DNA from: Lunularia cruciata
Taxonomy: Eukaryota; Streptophyta; Marchantiopsida; Lunulariales; Lunulariaceae
Reading direction: 5' to 3'
Length of the DNA stretch: 64,000 nucleotides
Assembly: GCA_948567375.1 (NCBI GenBank)
Contig: OX419762.1
Location: 49,829,034-49,893,033 of the forward strand
Shown here: one piece after another, positions 12,173-23,325 of the stretch
Numbering within the stretch: position 1 is the first letter of the stretch
Layout of the letters: each line of letters begins with the position of its first letter
Notes under the pieces: generated by a model
Told to the model about the DNA's origin: nothing
The model's input: only the letters and a program-made list of their open reading frames with translations
Database searches by the model: none
Program-made: the position numbers and the translations under genes

Positions 12173-13690
12173 TTAGCGAAGGTAATCTAAATGTACATCT
12201 CTTTGCCCAAACACACAAAAGTTATCAATAAAAACTTCCACAAATTTGCGCAAGAAATCCTTGAAGATCAAATTCATCATCCACTGGAAAGTAGCGAGAG
12301 CATTACACAACCCAAAGGGCATTTGATTGTAAGCAAAAGTGCCCCAATCGGTTGTGAATGTAGTTTTATCCTTGTCTTCTTCTCGAATGGATACTTGATT
12401 GTACCCTGAAAATCCATTGAGAAAACTATAACAAGGATGCCCAGCTACCTGATCTAAAATTGTATTGGTAAAAGGCAAGGGATGATGATCTTTCCTTGTA
12501 ACTGCGTTCAATTTTCGGAAGTCTTGGCACACTCGGATCTTCCCTGTTTTCTTCTTCGGGACAATGACAATGGGGGAGACCCATTCACTGCTTAAGACAG
12601 GGAAGATGATTCTAGCACCTAAGTACTTGTCAATTTCATCTTTCACCAAAAGCGAGTACTTCAGGTTCAGGCGGTATTGTCGCTGCCAAACCGGAACAGC
12701 ACCTTCAACCAAATCAATCCGGTGTTCTCCAAATTCTCTTGGAATACCCGGCATTTGATCAATCGACCAGGTGAATACATCTTGGAACTCTATAAACAGG
12801 GCAGTGTATCTTGCCAACTCCTCCGAAGTAACTGTCTTCGAGATCTTTAAAATTTTTTCTTCAATTAGTAACACCTCTTGACAGTCATCGGGGTTGATGA
12901 CTCCTTCAACGTGGCTTACTCGGCTTAACCCAAGGCGAGCGGCCATCAAACCCTCTTCCTCCAAGTCAGGTTCACCCAAGGTAAGGTCATATGGATCTTT
13001 GTTGTCAACCTCTACCTCGTAGCATTCCAAGTAATTAACTTGGACTTTGTCTGAAGACGAAGACGATGCGTCCTCGGATTCGTCCTCCTCTTCTGACAAA
13101 CTTGTTTCCCCGAGATGGGGAACCTTCGTCCAACTCACAGTCACCAGCTTCTGATCTTCTGACGAAATGTCCTTGAATCTTAACTTCTGCTGATGCCAAT
13201 CCACTACAACTTGTGCACTATACAACCAGGGTCTGCCGATCAACAGAGGGTAACCAATTTTTTTCACTGGCCGCAACACGATGTAATTCAACTTGAAGGG
13301 TACCCCTCCAATGATCATGGTAATGTTTGACAGCATGCCCAAGGGCCGTCTCCTGGTTTGGTCTGCAAACTTCAAAACTCGGGGAGTTGGTTCAAACATA
13401 TGATACCCGAGTCGATTCAAAGTATCTTCGGTCATGACATTCACACCGGACCCAACGTCAATGGGTATCGATGTGATCATGCACCCTGCAATCTCCGCGT
13501 CTACCTTGGGAGATCCCAAATCTTCTTGTTCAATACGATAAATAGCAGGCAAGTCCTTCTTTGACATCGACCTCACCTTCTTGAGGGCCGAATTAAGCTG
13601 TCTCTTGTATAGCTTGTTATCTTCCCACAATTGCTTAAATGTAACATTGGCATTTGTGGTGGCCAGATCGGCTACAATATCATATTGGGG
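12173..13690 (-). pseudogene. Family A protease and RT palm (unit A1)
   Basis: A 485-codon open stretch (13630-12173). The aspartic protease has IPIDVGSGVNVMTED, with DVGSG in place of the usual D-[ST]-G, and LIGRPWLYSAQVVVDW, typical of plant gypsy proteases. An acidic linker follows. RT begins near ELARYTALFIEFQDVF and includes VPKKKTGKIRVCQDFRKLNA and YNQMPFGLCNA. The catalytic box reads FIDNF where FIDDF is expected, so the second catalytic Asp is replaced by Asn and this copy is probably inactive. A TGA near 13690 replaces a Gly codon present in A2. Confidence 0.85.
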
Positions 13691-14448
13691 AACTCCTCAC
13701 AATTTGACCGTCTTCGTCTTCGGCTTTGGGTCCAAGGACTCTCCATGTTCCCTCTTGACTTTGGGACGCTTCAAAATGGTGACGGGCTTGCTGATGGCCT
13801 TAACCCGAGCTTCCTCGGGTTGGCCCACCTTGGCTTGGATCAGACCCTTTACTTCGGATCGGATGTCCGCCGGAAAAATTGGAGACTTCGTCTTCGTCTC
13901 TTCTTCCAAACTCAGTTCCTGAGTCCTGAGTAATGCCTCCTTTAATTCTTTCTGCAAGGCTCTAGCTTTAGCTTTTGCAAGGATCTTTTCCTCCTTGGCC
14001 AAAAGAATGGCTTTTGGGCGCAGTCTCTTTGCCTTTCGGGAAGATGACGAGGTCGTACTCAGTTCTTCGGGATCACGCTTCTTCTTGCTGGAGCGTGTCT
14101 CAACTTTCAAAACTTCAAGGTCTGGCCATTCTCCTTCTGAGGCCAGACTCCCTTCTTGAGGTCTTTCTTCCTCAAGAGTAATGCAATTTACATTTGTATC
14201 CTCCTTTGGCTGAAGTGCTGCACGCTCCGCGGGGGTCTGTACATATTTTACAGGCGGCTTCGGTTTGGTGGGTGAGGGCATTGGTTGCCCGTATGCCCCG
14301 ATCCTTTACAATTTCCGCACAGGGGAACGTACCCAATTTGCCTTCTTGGCTCGGGACAATTTGGAGACCAATGTCCCATCGAGCCACAATTATAATAGGC
14401 TCCGGGCACAACATTCTAAGGGCAATTTTGGTTGCTCATCGGTGGTCT
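13691..14448 (-). pseudogene. Gag C-terminal zinc knuckles and Gag-PR linker (unit A1)
   Basis: Around 14420-14290 the minus strand encodes two CCHC knuckles, of the form C-x2-C-GSMG-H-x4-C and C-x2-C-KGSG-H-x4-C, between proline-rich stretches. A one-base deletion in the ~14275 region, relative to copies A2 and A4, shifts the frame. The following 195 codons (14281-13697) are a Lys/Glu/Ser-rich linker leading to protease. With the knuckle inside 14449-15579, Gag has three knuckles. Confidence 0.7.
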
Positions 14449-15579
14449 TCATGGAGGAGCATTGGGGTTATACTCCCTGGGTCCAAACCTCAAACCTTGA
14501 TACGATGTGCTTGGTTGAGGCTGTACCTCCTGAGTTTGGTACACCACCTCTTCGTCCTCATCTTGGTTCCATCCCGGAACCCAATCAATTTTCTGCACCA
14601 AGAATGCATTACAAGTATTGCATTCTGTGTTGGCGTGGCCGGATTTGCCACATGCAGTGCACCACACATTAGATCGTCCAAATGCTGGGGCCTTTCTTTG
14701 GTCCTCAGCCCCAATCATCTGGATCTTGAAATCCAAAAACTCCTTGATGAGGGCATCTAGCTTCGTATCCGCCTTATGTACACTCTTGGCTGGAGGAGGC
14801 ACTAGTTTCTTGCCTCCACGTCTTCTGACTCGTCTTGGCTTTGATTCTTCTTTGGATTCCAAAGAAGAGCTCGAAGACGTAGAGGATTTGTCCAAAGAAG
14901 GGGAGGTGCTACGCGAAGCTCTCCTTCTAGGCTTCTTGCCTTTCTTCTCCCAATTTCTCCGGTTACCGGCATAGTGAGAGTGGGCCCCTTCATAACGAAC
15001 GACATGTTTGAGTACTTTGTCCAGGGAAGTTACGTTCCTCTCCTTGGCAAAGATTTGTATCTCTGGTGAAAGGCCCCCGAGGAACCAGGTAATGGCTTGG
15101 GCATCAGAGTATCCCACCACCCCCGATTGCTTGGGAACTCGGTTCAGTAGTGCCATGAACCGCTCAGAGTAGTCTCTCAACTTCTCCTTCTTGCCTCGGT
15201 CCAAATCGTTGAGTGCCGCAAAGACACTCGTATTGTAGTCGACCTCCCGGAATTGTTCCATGAAGTTGTTTCTCAAGTCTGCCCAGTCCGATGGTACAAA
15301 CCCCTTCTGAGTCACATGGGTGTACCAGCTCCGAGCTTTCTTGCAAAGCAGACTTGGGAAAATTCTCAGTCGATCCGCCGAGTCATGCTCCTTGTTAGCA
15401 AAGGAGATGACTTCGAATTCTTTGATGAATTCATCGGGGTCTTTGTCTTGTTTTGTCCCCTTGTACTTCTGATAGGCGTGTCGGGTGACAGGGAGCGAAG
15501 TCATCATTCGATGCACTGGGATTGGCTGAGGTAATGTGGAACTTGACAGAACGGAAGGATTGGCTGGAATTGACGCCAT
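14449..15579 (-). CDS. Family A Gag (unit A1)
   Basis: An open stretch of 376 codons. Contains a Retrotrans_gag-type domain: HAYQKYKGTKQDKDPDEF, KKARSWYTHVTQKGF, DYSERFMALLNRVP and ITWFLGGLSPEIQ. A basic Ser/Arg-rich region and one CCHC zinc knuckle (CTACGKSGHANTEC) follow. Expected role: capsid/nucleocapsid, forming virus-like particles and packaging the RNA. The start at 15579 is the first in-frame Met after decayed codons; copy A2 suggests the true start lies further upstream. Shares high similarity by eye with A2 (27578-28889) and A4 (42400-43580). Confidence 0.85.
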   Translation of the reverse strand: MASIPANPSVLSSSTLPQPIPVHRMMTSLPVTRHAYQKYKGTKQDKDPDEFIKEFEVISFANKEHDSADRLRIFPSLLCKKARSWYTHVTQKGFVPSDWADLRNNFMEQFREVDYNTSVFAALNDLDRGKKEKLRDYSERFMALLNRVPKQSGVVGYSDAQAITWFLGGLSPEIQIFAKERNVTSLDKVLKHVVRYEGAHSHYAGNRRNWEKKGKKPRRRASRSTSPSLDKSSTSSSSSLESKEESKPRRVRRRGGKKLVPPPAKSVHKADTKLDALIKEFLDFKIQMIGAEDQRKAPAFGRSNVWCTACGKSGHANTECNTCNAFLVQKIDWVPGWNQDEDEEVVYQTQEVQPQPSTSYQGLRFGPREYNPNAPP

Positions 15580-16171
15580 GTTGTCAGCCCAGGGATTTCA
15601 ATTCGTCAAATTCAAGGTAGGGTCTTCTTCAACAATTTTTGCTATGAGGATGTTGACTTCAACCCGAGTGGAAGATTCAAGATCAACACCTTTGATGGGT
15701 TCTTCAAAATTCCTTTGGGACAACCGAGGAATCGTTCATAGAAGATATTGACACTCGTCTTTAGTAAGTGTTTGTGCTGTCTTTTCTTGAACAAAGGTCT
15801 TCAAGGAAACAACTTCCTTTACAGCTCTAGGGGAAGTTGGTGTACTGGGCCGCAATGCATATGTTTGCCCACTCGATTCTTTCTTCTTCTTGGAAGAAGA
15901 GGGAGATGCAAAGTAGCCTTGCCAACCGCCTTCACGTTTCTTGTGGTCTAGTTCTCACAGGGCTTCTTGCACTTCGTGAAGGAGTTGAAACTCCAATGCC
16001 CCTTGCTCAATTTTGTCAACGATGGATGGGACGTTCAGACGTTTGTCTTCTTCATGCTGAAGTGCTCATCTTCAAGCTCTCTCTTCCCGTTGTTCTCTCA
16101 ATGCAGACATTCATATTGCGTTGATACCCAATTTCCAATTTGGCTTTGTATTCTTCCACTTCCGAGATTTG
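15580..16171 (-). pseudogene. Gag N-terminal region, decayed (unit A1)
   Basis: About 590 bp between the PBS and the open Gag frame. On the minus strand it corresponds to the A2 region 29212-28890 and the A4 region 41880-42400, which encode the Gag N-terminus (Lys-rich, with HIHYGLVHRLPLEL-like stretches). Here it is split by several stops and frameshifts. No other feature is seen in it. Confidence 0.55.
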
Positions 16172-16191
16172 TATCCCCGGCAGCGGCACCA
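16172..16191 (-). other. Primer-binding site, tRNA-Asp type
   Basis: Minus-strand TGGTGCCGCTGCCGGGGATA, 7 bp after the LTR end (TTGTCACA). It is close to the complement of the plant tRNA-Asp 3' end, from knowledge of Athila-type elements. It differs from the A2 and A4 sites by one or two bases. Marks the junction of 5' LTR and internal region. Confidence 0.8.
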
Positions 16192-16198
16192 AAAATCA

Positions 16199-19100
16199 TG
16201 TGACAACCCGGCAAATATCACTTTTGCGGTAATTGGGTAAGTAAAGTTCATTCTCGCAGAGATACGAGTCAGAAATGTCCAAATACGAAGCAAAATAACA
16301 ATTTCAGTTCTTCTTGAGTTCTTCTTTAGTCTCTCAGGTAGAAACCACACCCAGAAGAGAGTAACAAGCACTGACTCATAGTCTTGTCACAAATTCACAC
16401 TCCTTAATCACAAATCCTTCAATTCTTTCCAAACAATCTTGATTGTGATGATTCAGGCTCTCCCAAAAACGGCACTTCACTGCAAAACAACTTCATCTCA
16501 GAATTGTGTTCCACCCTTCCACTGAAGGCACAACTTCCTCGATCGAAATTGCTTCACATCAACTTCGCACTGCACTCACAAATGTAGAATACTACCAACA
16601 CTACAATTCCTCTCAGATCTGTCAAGGCATTGCTTCAATTGCACTTCACTCAGGATCAAACACACAGAATGAAGATCAAGGCTATGGAATCCAACATCCA
16701 ACAAGCACACTGACTTGCACTTTGAATTTCTCCAAACAGTCACAAACACAATTGCAAAATTGATACTCGGAATCAAGCTCAAGCGACGAGCACTGCTTCA
16801 CAGCACTTCTTCACAGCACTTTGCTTTATCTATTCTCAGAAATAATGAGCACTGAACAACAATTCTCTGCGAATGCCACTCTTAAGTAGTGAAGCAATCG
16901 ACAATTCTAACAACTATACCGTTCTACAACAACAGTTCTAACCTACAGATCCAAAATGACAATGCATCTCTTCATATCTGCCCCTTCAAATCTCAAATTG
17001 GTTACTAATCCAATCCAATGTCTACTTCTTCTTCGGCTTTCAAACCCAAACCCAAAGTAATCTTACTTCCTACTACATTTTCCTCGGGTTTCACATCTCC
17101 TACTTCTTCGACCAGATCCAACAATTCTCTTTCCTAATCTGAAATTGCACTAGTGGGTAATCTATCTAACTCTTCATCTTTTGACCCACCCTTCTCTAAT
17201 GTCTCTGAGGGCAACTCCGAAGACATTTGGATTCCTATGTTATCTACTTCGGGTTTTGCCTTAACATCTTTCCAAAGCTTTTCTAACTCTATTTTCACTA
17301 AGTCTAATCTAATTGAAATGTTATCTTCTACTTCTAACACCTTTCTATCTCCACGAGTTCTTAGTTTGATTAACAAGGCATTCATCTCCGTGTCCTTTGC
17401 TTGTCTTCGCCTCGTCCCCTGCACCAACAACTTCAACTCGTGCAGTCGCACTTCTTCAATTTGAACGCTGGCTTCTGTACTTAACATTGCATTCACTATG
17501 ATGACTATCTCCTTCAATGGCTCCAATCTTGTCTTTCGTTCTTGTTCCCGATCTGCAAGCCATTCCTCTTTGTACATTGCCAACTCTTCTTTGAACTCGG
17601 CCTTCACCGCTTCCTTCTCTTTCTCCTTCTGTACAACTTTCTCTTCCTGATTACGAAGTAACTCTCGTAATCTCTCTTCTTCGCTTTACCGCACAGACAA
17701 CTCTCTTTGCCAGAGTTGCTCCTTCTCCTCCATACTCTCCATCACTCGATCAAGCTCTTGTTCCTTTGATGCTACCCTTGCCATAGCATGGATAAGCTCT
17801 ACTCTTGAATCAGCAAAATGCTGCTTCAAGATTTCGTGCTCCGCTACCTGTCTCTCCCTTGCGATGTCACTCTTCCTTGCAAGATCCTCTCGATAGCTCA
17901 CTTCTCTCTTCAGGTCTTTGATTACCTGACTTCTCTCTATTGCTTTCACTCGCAGTACTTCTCTCTCCTTCTCTCCTCGGGTTATACTCCTCTTCAACTC
18001 CAAGTTCTCCTCTTCTAATCTTGCTACCACATGCAATATTGTCTTTACTTCTGGACAAGTCGAATGCATCTCCTTCTTCTTCTGCTCCAACTTCACCAAT
18101 AATGGGCACACTACCTCTCGCAAGTACTCTACTCCCTCACTGGCAACTTCTTCCTCCCACAGAGTAATTTCTTGTTTCTCCTCGTGTTCTCCTGATACGC
18201 GCCTTCTTCTCTGAAGTCTTCGTATCGGGATTGATGCCTCACTACCTATGCTGTCTTCTGCCTCTTCCTTCACTTTACTCGGCCTTGCCTCACACTTCAC
18301 CTTACGTCTCGAGTGAACTCCTCGCTGTACTGCGATCTTCTTCTCCTTGAGCACCGGTACTTCGTCTTCCAGTGCCGCATTGTCTTTGGCTTCTACTTCA
18401 GCTTGCACTTCTTCTTCGTATTCTTCAGCCGCTGGTGCCAAGGTCATTTCTCCACCGTCTTCATTGTCACTGCTAGTATCTCCACTCTGCAATGTCAGCA
18501 GGTTCCTCCTCACGTTCCGAGTCCTCCGTCTTGAGCTCGGCCTTGCCTTCTGAGTCTTCATCTTCTAACTCAATCACCACCATTCCTTGCCTCGGGTTTT
18601 TTTTTTGCATCTTCCAAGGTTTCTTGTTTCTTCGGCTTCTGCGTGCCGAGTTCTCTTCTTCGTCGGGGTACTTACTACGACCTCCACGTTTTTCCCTGTC
18701 TTCACGTAGTAGTCGTCCGTGCTCCAGATTTGGAGAATGTATTGCTGCTCCTCGACATTGACTTCCTTTCGCACATCCGGATGAAAGTGCGACACCATCC
18801 GATTTTGCTCCGCCAAGATCAGCAAATTGAGCACGAGGTAGAAGTGCGCCGCAAACGGCACAATGTAATGTGGAGGCGACTTATCCCGCAGATTCCACAC
18901 CATCTGCCTCGTTCTCCCATGAAAATACCTTGCCCAATTAATTGATTCTCCTGCAAACAATTTGTGAAAGAACACCGCTTGGTGTTTCATCACATAAGTT
19001 GTTCTCTCCGGCTTCAGGATTGCCATCAAAGCACTCACAATTCCTCTCTTGACAGGATCTTTGTAACTTTCTACCTTGTACCCATTCTTTGTTCTCTTTG

Positions 19101-19425
19101 ACGAGAAGGCATCTCTCACCTCCTGCATTTCTTGGGCTATCTCTCCTTTCCCCAAGAACGTGGCTCCCTGCTCCGAACCCGCCTCCTTCCCGAGTACGAG
19201 TCTCCAATCCGACTCTGTCCAGCAAGCCGGATTTCCTCTCTCCCCTTCTTCCTTGGGACCATCGAGACACTTACTCTCGATGATTTCTGTCATGAATCCT
19301 GGAAAACTTACGTTCCAGTTCCATGCCTGAAAGGTGATCCGAAGTCGGCTCAAGACTTCAATCCTCGCTACTACATCTAATCTCTGAATTCCATGATTTC
19401 TCACTACGAATTCGGAGTTAGAAGA
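16199..19425 (-). repeat. Family A LTR shared by units A1 and A2 (5'-truncated)
   Basis: Ends on the minus strand with TTGTCACA at 16199 and is followed by a PBS, so it is the 5' LTR of A1. It also lies downstream of the A2 internal region and would be its 3' LTR. The first ~600 bp (leader and first ~60 codons of ORF3) are missing: at ~19425 it joins a GAA-rich stretch and then segment X1 in the opposite coding sense. Confidence 0.8.
17002..19425 (-). pseudogene. ORF3 in shared A LTR
   Basis: Three long open stretches (19425-18574, 18561-17686, 17607-17134). The first covers the conserved domain without the stop seen in the 6298-10041 copy: here the GNPAC motif is followed by Trp and then TESDWRLVL. 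The second holds the acidic linker (TLQSGDTSSDNEDGGEMTL) and half of the coiled coil. The third holds the rest, including LHELKLLVQGTRRRQAKD and NISIRLDLVKIELEKL. Truncated at the N-terminus by the junction at 19425. By eye more than 90% similar to the copy at 7051-9627. Confidence 0.75.
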
Positions 19426-19434
19426 AGAAAGAAG

Positions 19435-19842
19435 AAGGTAGAAGAAGAAAAGAAGGAGATGGAGGAGAAACATTTGATAGAACTACAGAAACTTTGTATG
19501 CTGTTGGTAGAGAAGGTAACCCAATGTGAGGCACTCTCAATGAAGGAGGGTTCTGATGTGACTCAATGTTTCAAGGCAATGCTCATCACTAGAGCCAAGG
19601 TAGGACTAGTAGAGGCATACTTGTATGAGTTAAAGTTGTTGGTGCAGGAGATGATTAGGAAGAAAGCAAAGGAGAAGGATTTGAATAACTTGCTTATTTG
19701 TCTTAGGAATAGAGTAGATATGAAGATGATAGAAGTAGGAGATAATATTTGCATTAGATTAGAATTAGTTAAAAAAAATGCAGGTAGTCATGCCACCACT
19801 ACTCTTAGTGAGAAGATAGTGAGCCCATCCAAAGTAGCTTAG
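19435..19842 (+). pseudogene. Coiled-coil ORF in X1, related to ORF3 C-terminus
   Basis: About 135 codons, Lys/Glu-rich and predicted coiled coil. YELKLLVQEM, then LLICLRNRVDMKMIEVGDN and IRLELVKK, align with LHELKLLVQE..., LRTRVDRKVLEVEDN and IRLDLVKI of family A ORF3, so the two are homologous. The coding strand is opposite to the adjoining A LTR. The upstream part is replaced by the A LTR junction. After 19842 the frame is followed by several stops. A diverged relative of ORF3 in a non-element setting; function unknown. Confidence 0.65.
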
Positions 19843-20269
19843 ATTGGAGTGCAGGTGGACTAGACTGAGTTACACAAGTCATCTGAGAAAGTAGAATAGG
19901 AAAAGAGGATACGTTATGATTTAAATTTAAATTTAAGTTATGATGTTAGGATACATGATTAAAATTTTTGTATAGGTTGATGAGGAGGAGGAGACAGTAG
20001 TAAAATTAGATGATGAACCCAAAGTGTAGGAGCACTTGTTGTTAACTCATACTTTGGCTGAATGTAGAGATGAAGAAGCTAAAGTAGAAGTAGCACTTAG
20101 ATCGGATTGAGTCAATAGCAGTTACAGATCTGAAGTGGTAGTTCTGTAAGTAGAGTCTCTTTGTATCTGCAAGATAGGAGAAGTCAGTTGTGCGAGTGCT
20201 TCTCAGTCTCCTATGTGACATAGCTTTGCTTATCACACTGTGTAACTCGACCATAGAGCTCATATGATG

Positions 20270-21486
20270 TCCAAATTACTTCTTCCTTTCAGCATACGGG
20301 ATTATCTTAAATCGCTCCAAGTGTTTATCCCATTACCAGGTCACTCTTCCAAGTACCTCTCTTTTGAGTCACTTCTCCCAATAATCATATTATTATTATC
20401 AATACAAGCAAATTTTGAAGAAATGAAGCACCACATGAAACCTCCGGAAGTTCATCTTGTCGCACGTGCCCTGGTATACGTCGCCCATAATTCCTCCAAT
20501 TGGTTTGGAACAAACTAATCAACGAACGATCCGAATTGGAAAGGAGTACATTAAGCATCACAGAATAGAAATAGCTAACTTATCTGGAACATTATGGCTT
20601 ATCAAGGATGAAAAAGGATATATATCAAAGGAAGCTGATTGCGGAATCTATGACGGTAATTTCTTTTAGTACGTAGAGAAGGCTTGAACACGTAGACTTG
20701 AAGAGAAGGGTCGCAATCAAGAAGAAACTGGTGTAAGTGGATAACATTTAGCTAGAGAAGAATTAGAGTGACAGCGCGGGTCGTTGATGTCGTTTATGTA
20801 GAAGAAGATTTAGCAAACTTTAAGGCTTTGGTCCATATCTGTGAAGATGGGTGAATGATTTATTATTGGTGGTCTTCACATCAGGGCCCCAAGGTACATT
20901 CAAGTGTACAGGCGTACTCATGGCGTCCCACTTGGTAATAACGACATGGCATTCCTTATAATTGCTTGATGACAGCTCTGGCTGTTTGTAGCTAAGCACT
21001 TGCGCGTACAATTTCCCCGTCCTTATGGCGAAATTGGCCATGTCCAAGAGCTGAAGATTTGCGTGGCTGCTGTATCTGTGGCCACAGTCGATATCTTTTA
21101 AACAGGCAATATCCTATTTCAGGAGTCATTGAGAACTACGGAACTGCACAGAATTTGAAAATTTTGCAAGGCAAGCTGCATACGAGGCACATTTTCCAGT
21201 GTACAGGAAAATGAGTACATTCGCTGGGAGCTGGACACTGAGCCTTGCTCAAGATATGTAGGTTTCACATCCTGAAATCCGACTGTCCAGGTTTTCGAGA
21301 TTCGCATCCTGGATCTACTAATGTTAGGGGTTATTAGACCAAATGCAAGAACCCGAGTCGTTGATGTGTGAAATGAATGTGACTGGGTTCTCATCTTCCA
21401 GAGGAGCTTACTTCCGATAACTCAAGTTTACTTTCAGTACCTGGCGGGATATTGAGAAAAGGAAACAAAAAGCCCGCAGGAAAGGT
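20270..21486 (+). other. X1 interior without convincing genes
   Basis: About 1.2 kb between the coiled-coil ORF and the 100-bp repeats. Only short open frames (<92 codons) occur on either strand. They are disrupted or shared as non-coding sequence in X2, and no family was recognised. X2 lacks ~300 bp of this region, which argues against a conserved gene spanning it. Confidence 0.6.
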
Positions 21487-21775
21487 GACCAAGTGTAAAG
21501 AAGAACTAGGTTGATGGCACATTGGAGGATTTAGATACTGATGATGATATACTAAAATTACCGCCTGTTTGATCTGCAGGATAGATGACCAAATGTAAAG
21601 AACAACTAGCTTGATAGCACATTGGTGGATTTAGATACTGATAATGATCTACTTAAATTACAGCTTGTTTGATCCGCAGGATAGCTGACCAAATGTAAAG
21701 AAGAACGAGGTTGATAGCACATTGGAGGATTTCGATACTGATAATGGTATACTTAAATTATCGTCTGTTTGGTCG
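21487..21775 (+). repeat. 100-bp tandem repeat, ~2.9 units (X1)
   Basis: Units start GACCAA at 21487, 21587 and 21687, period 100 bp. Each contains a TGTAAAGAA stretch, a GCACATTGG(A/T)GGATTT stretch and a (C/G)CAGGATAG stretch near its end. Present at the same place in X2 (25143-25430). Lies ~260 bp upstream of the zinc-finger ATG, so it could be part of its regulatory region. Confidence 0.85.
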
Positions 21776-22035
21776 TGTCAACAGCAGCGTGTTCCCATCA
21801 GAGTGCTGCACGCTAGACTCCGCTGGGCGATATCATTTACACACCAAACACTAGTTGATACGTTTATGCTTACAAGTGAATCCCGTCATTGCTAAACTCG
21901 TTAATCGAGCACTTGGGTTCGCTAGTGATGCTGGCCTAAGTTAAGCGCTCCCTTCACTTCGGATCCTCTTGAGCGGGGTCCCGTCCCCTCTAGCTTCTCC
22001 TTCGTTGTTGACCTTGCAGAATTCTCGACTGCAGA

Positions 22036-22659
22036 ATGGATCAGAATGGCATTGAAGTAACACCGATTGCTTTAATCCTAAACCGCAGGCCTTACAAGTG
22101 CGATTTCCCCCAGTGTGAGAAAACGTTCAAAAATCCGCAGACCATGAGAATACATGGTAAAACCCACACGGCATCTGCAACCACAACAAATGCCCACTTG
22201 CTCACAGTTTCCTCTGGATCTACTAGGTCTGGAGCGCTGAGCAACAAGAAAGTTCCAGCAAAATGCCCAGTTTGCATGTGCATGTGCGTGGGTCTTTACG
22301 AATTGAGGCGACACTTCGGTCGCAAACACTCAGTGGGGACGAAACGATATTCATGCGAGAACTGCCCCAAACGATATTATGTCGAGACGGATTTGAAGGA
22401 GCATGCAAAGGTGTGCGGGAGACCATTCGTGTGCGAGTGCGGATACAAGTTCAGTTACAAGTGCAACCTCAAACAACACAAGCAGCATTGCAAGCGAGTG
22501 AACTGTGGAGAAGATCTAAATAGATCGTCTACCAACGCTCAGCAGCCGAGTGATGATCTGATGATCCCTCGACAAATAAACTCTGAAGAGATAAACTTAG
22601 AAGACTTTGAAGTCTGGACGAATATCCTTTTCAAAGCCTTTGTTAATTCTTTTGGATAG
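22036..22659 (+). CDS. Plant-type C2H2/C2HC zinc-finger protein, 207 aa
   Basis: An intact single-exon ORF. Finger 1, residues 20-44, C-x4-C-x12-H-x3-H (C22, C27, H40, H44). Finger 2, 77-98 (C77, C80, H93, H98), includes RRHFGRKH. Finger 3, 107-127, is C2HC (C107, C110, H123, C127). Finger 4, 133-152, is C-x-C...H-x3-C (C133, C135, H148, C152). Two C2H2 fingers followed by two C2HC fingers, the last with C-x-C, is the layout of plant IDD and STOP1/WIP-type transcription factors; the linking 'VCGRPFVC' resembles them. The C-terminal ~50 residues are acidic, without a known domain. Probably a nuclear DNA-binding protein. It is the only non-element gene recognised here, yet lies inside an A array, so it may be captured or a fragment of a longer gene. 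Confidence 0.8.
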   Translation: MDQNGIEVTPIALILNRRPYKCDFPQCEKTFKNPQTMRIHGKTHTASATTTNAHLLTVSSGSTRSGALSNKKVPAKCPVCMCMCVGLYELRRHFGRKHSVGTKRYSCENCPKRYYVETDLKEHAKVCGRPFVCECGYKFSYKCNLKQHKQHCKRVNCGEDLNRSSTNAQQPSDDLMIPRQINSEEINLEDFEVWTNILFKAFVNSFG

Positions 22660-23325
22660 CTAAGTTCGATTTGATGTGATCACTTAGTCACACGATCAAT
22701 TTGTAAGAACTAGCTTCCTTGACAGGTATATGATGTATTACAGTGCCGTTACAGTTCAGTAATGTGAAATTAAACATTCAAGAACATGTACGTTATTATC
22801 AAGCCCGATGCACGATGTCTCGGCTGTGGTTTTGTCGCTTCAAGTCCTTCGTGTGGTGATTCAAGTTCTTCGTGCTGTGGTTTTGTCGCTTCCATTTTTT
22901 CGTGGTACGGAGGGGAGACTTCGAAATAAACCGCAGCTATGATTTAGACTGTCTGCACCTTAAAAGTTTCAACTGAATGGATGGAACTGGACGCGGCAAA
23001 TCGAAGCCTTGCCTTTGATTTTGTACAGGAAACTTTTACCTTGAGGAATTCGTCGAGTGGTCCAATTCCCGTTCTTTGTGGATTCTTCTTAGTCCTATTT
23101 ATGCACTGAAGACGCGATTTGAGTACTTCAACAATTAGTCCTACTAGAAATCGAGAATCTAGAGACTGATACAGTGTTCAGTATGAGAACAAAGTTCTTA
23201 GAGCATACAACTTCTTTGGGGAGTTATATGAAGTAGAAGTTCTTTCGAAATGATTTGTCTTGAACACATGACTTGAACGGACGGTTCCTGCAGCTGAGGA
23301 GGAGCTTACCCTCAAGGATCAGGAG
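22660..23325 (+). other. Region downstream of zinc-finger gene
   Basis: No convincing gene. Holds an imperfect ~50-bp duplication around 22826-22895 (CTGTGGTTTTGTCGCTTC twice) and an AATTAAA-like stretch near 22768 that could serve as a polyadenylation signal for the zinc-finger gene. A CCTGCAG near 23290 could be a 3' splice site before the coiled-coil frame that follows. Confidence 0.5.

Larger units (their letters stand above)
19435..22031 (+). repeat. Segment X1, left copy of a 2.3-2.6 kb direct repeat
   Basis: Matches 23383-25690 almost base for base, starting AAGGTAGAAGAAG and ending GAATTCTCGACTG. X1 has ~300 bp (about 20628-20924) that X2 lacks. Contents: a coiled-coil ORF related to the family A ORF3 C-terminus; a region of short decayed frames; a 100-bp tandem repeat; and, at the right end, sequence directly upstream of the zinc-finger ATG. 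It could be a tandem duplication of a host locus or a pair of LTR-like repeats; the left end of X1 is cut by the A LTR, so its true start is unknown. Confidence 0.8.

Noticed and set aside
14194-14974. Plus-strand open frames of 118-188 codons opposite Gag
   Set aside because: Not conserved in frame in A2 or A4 and without motifs; antisense shadows of Gag.
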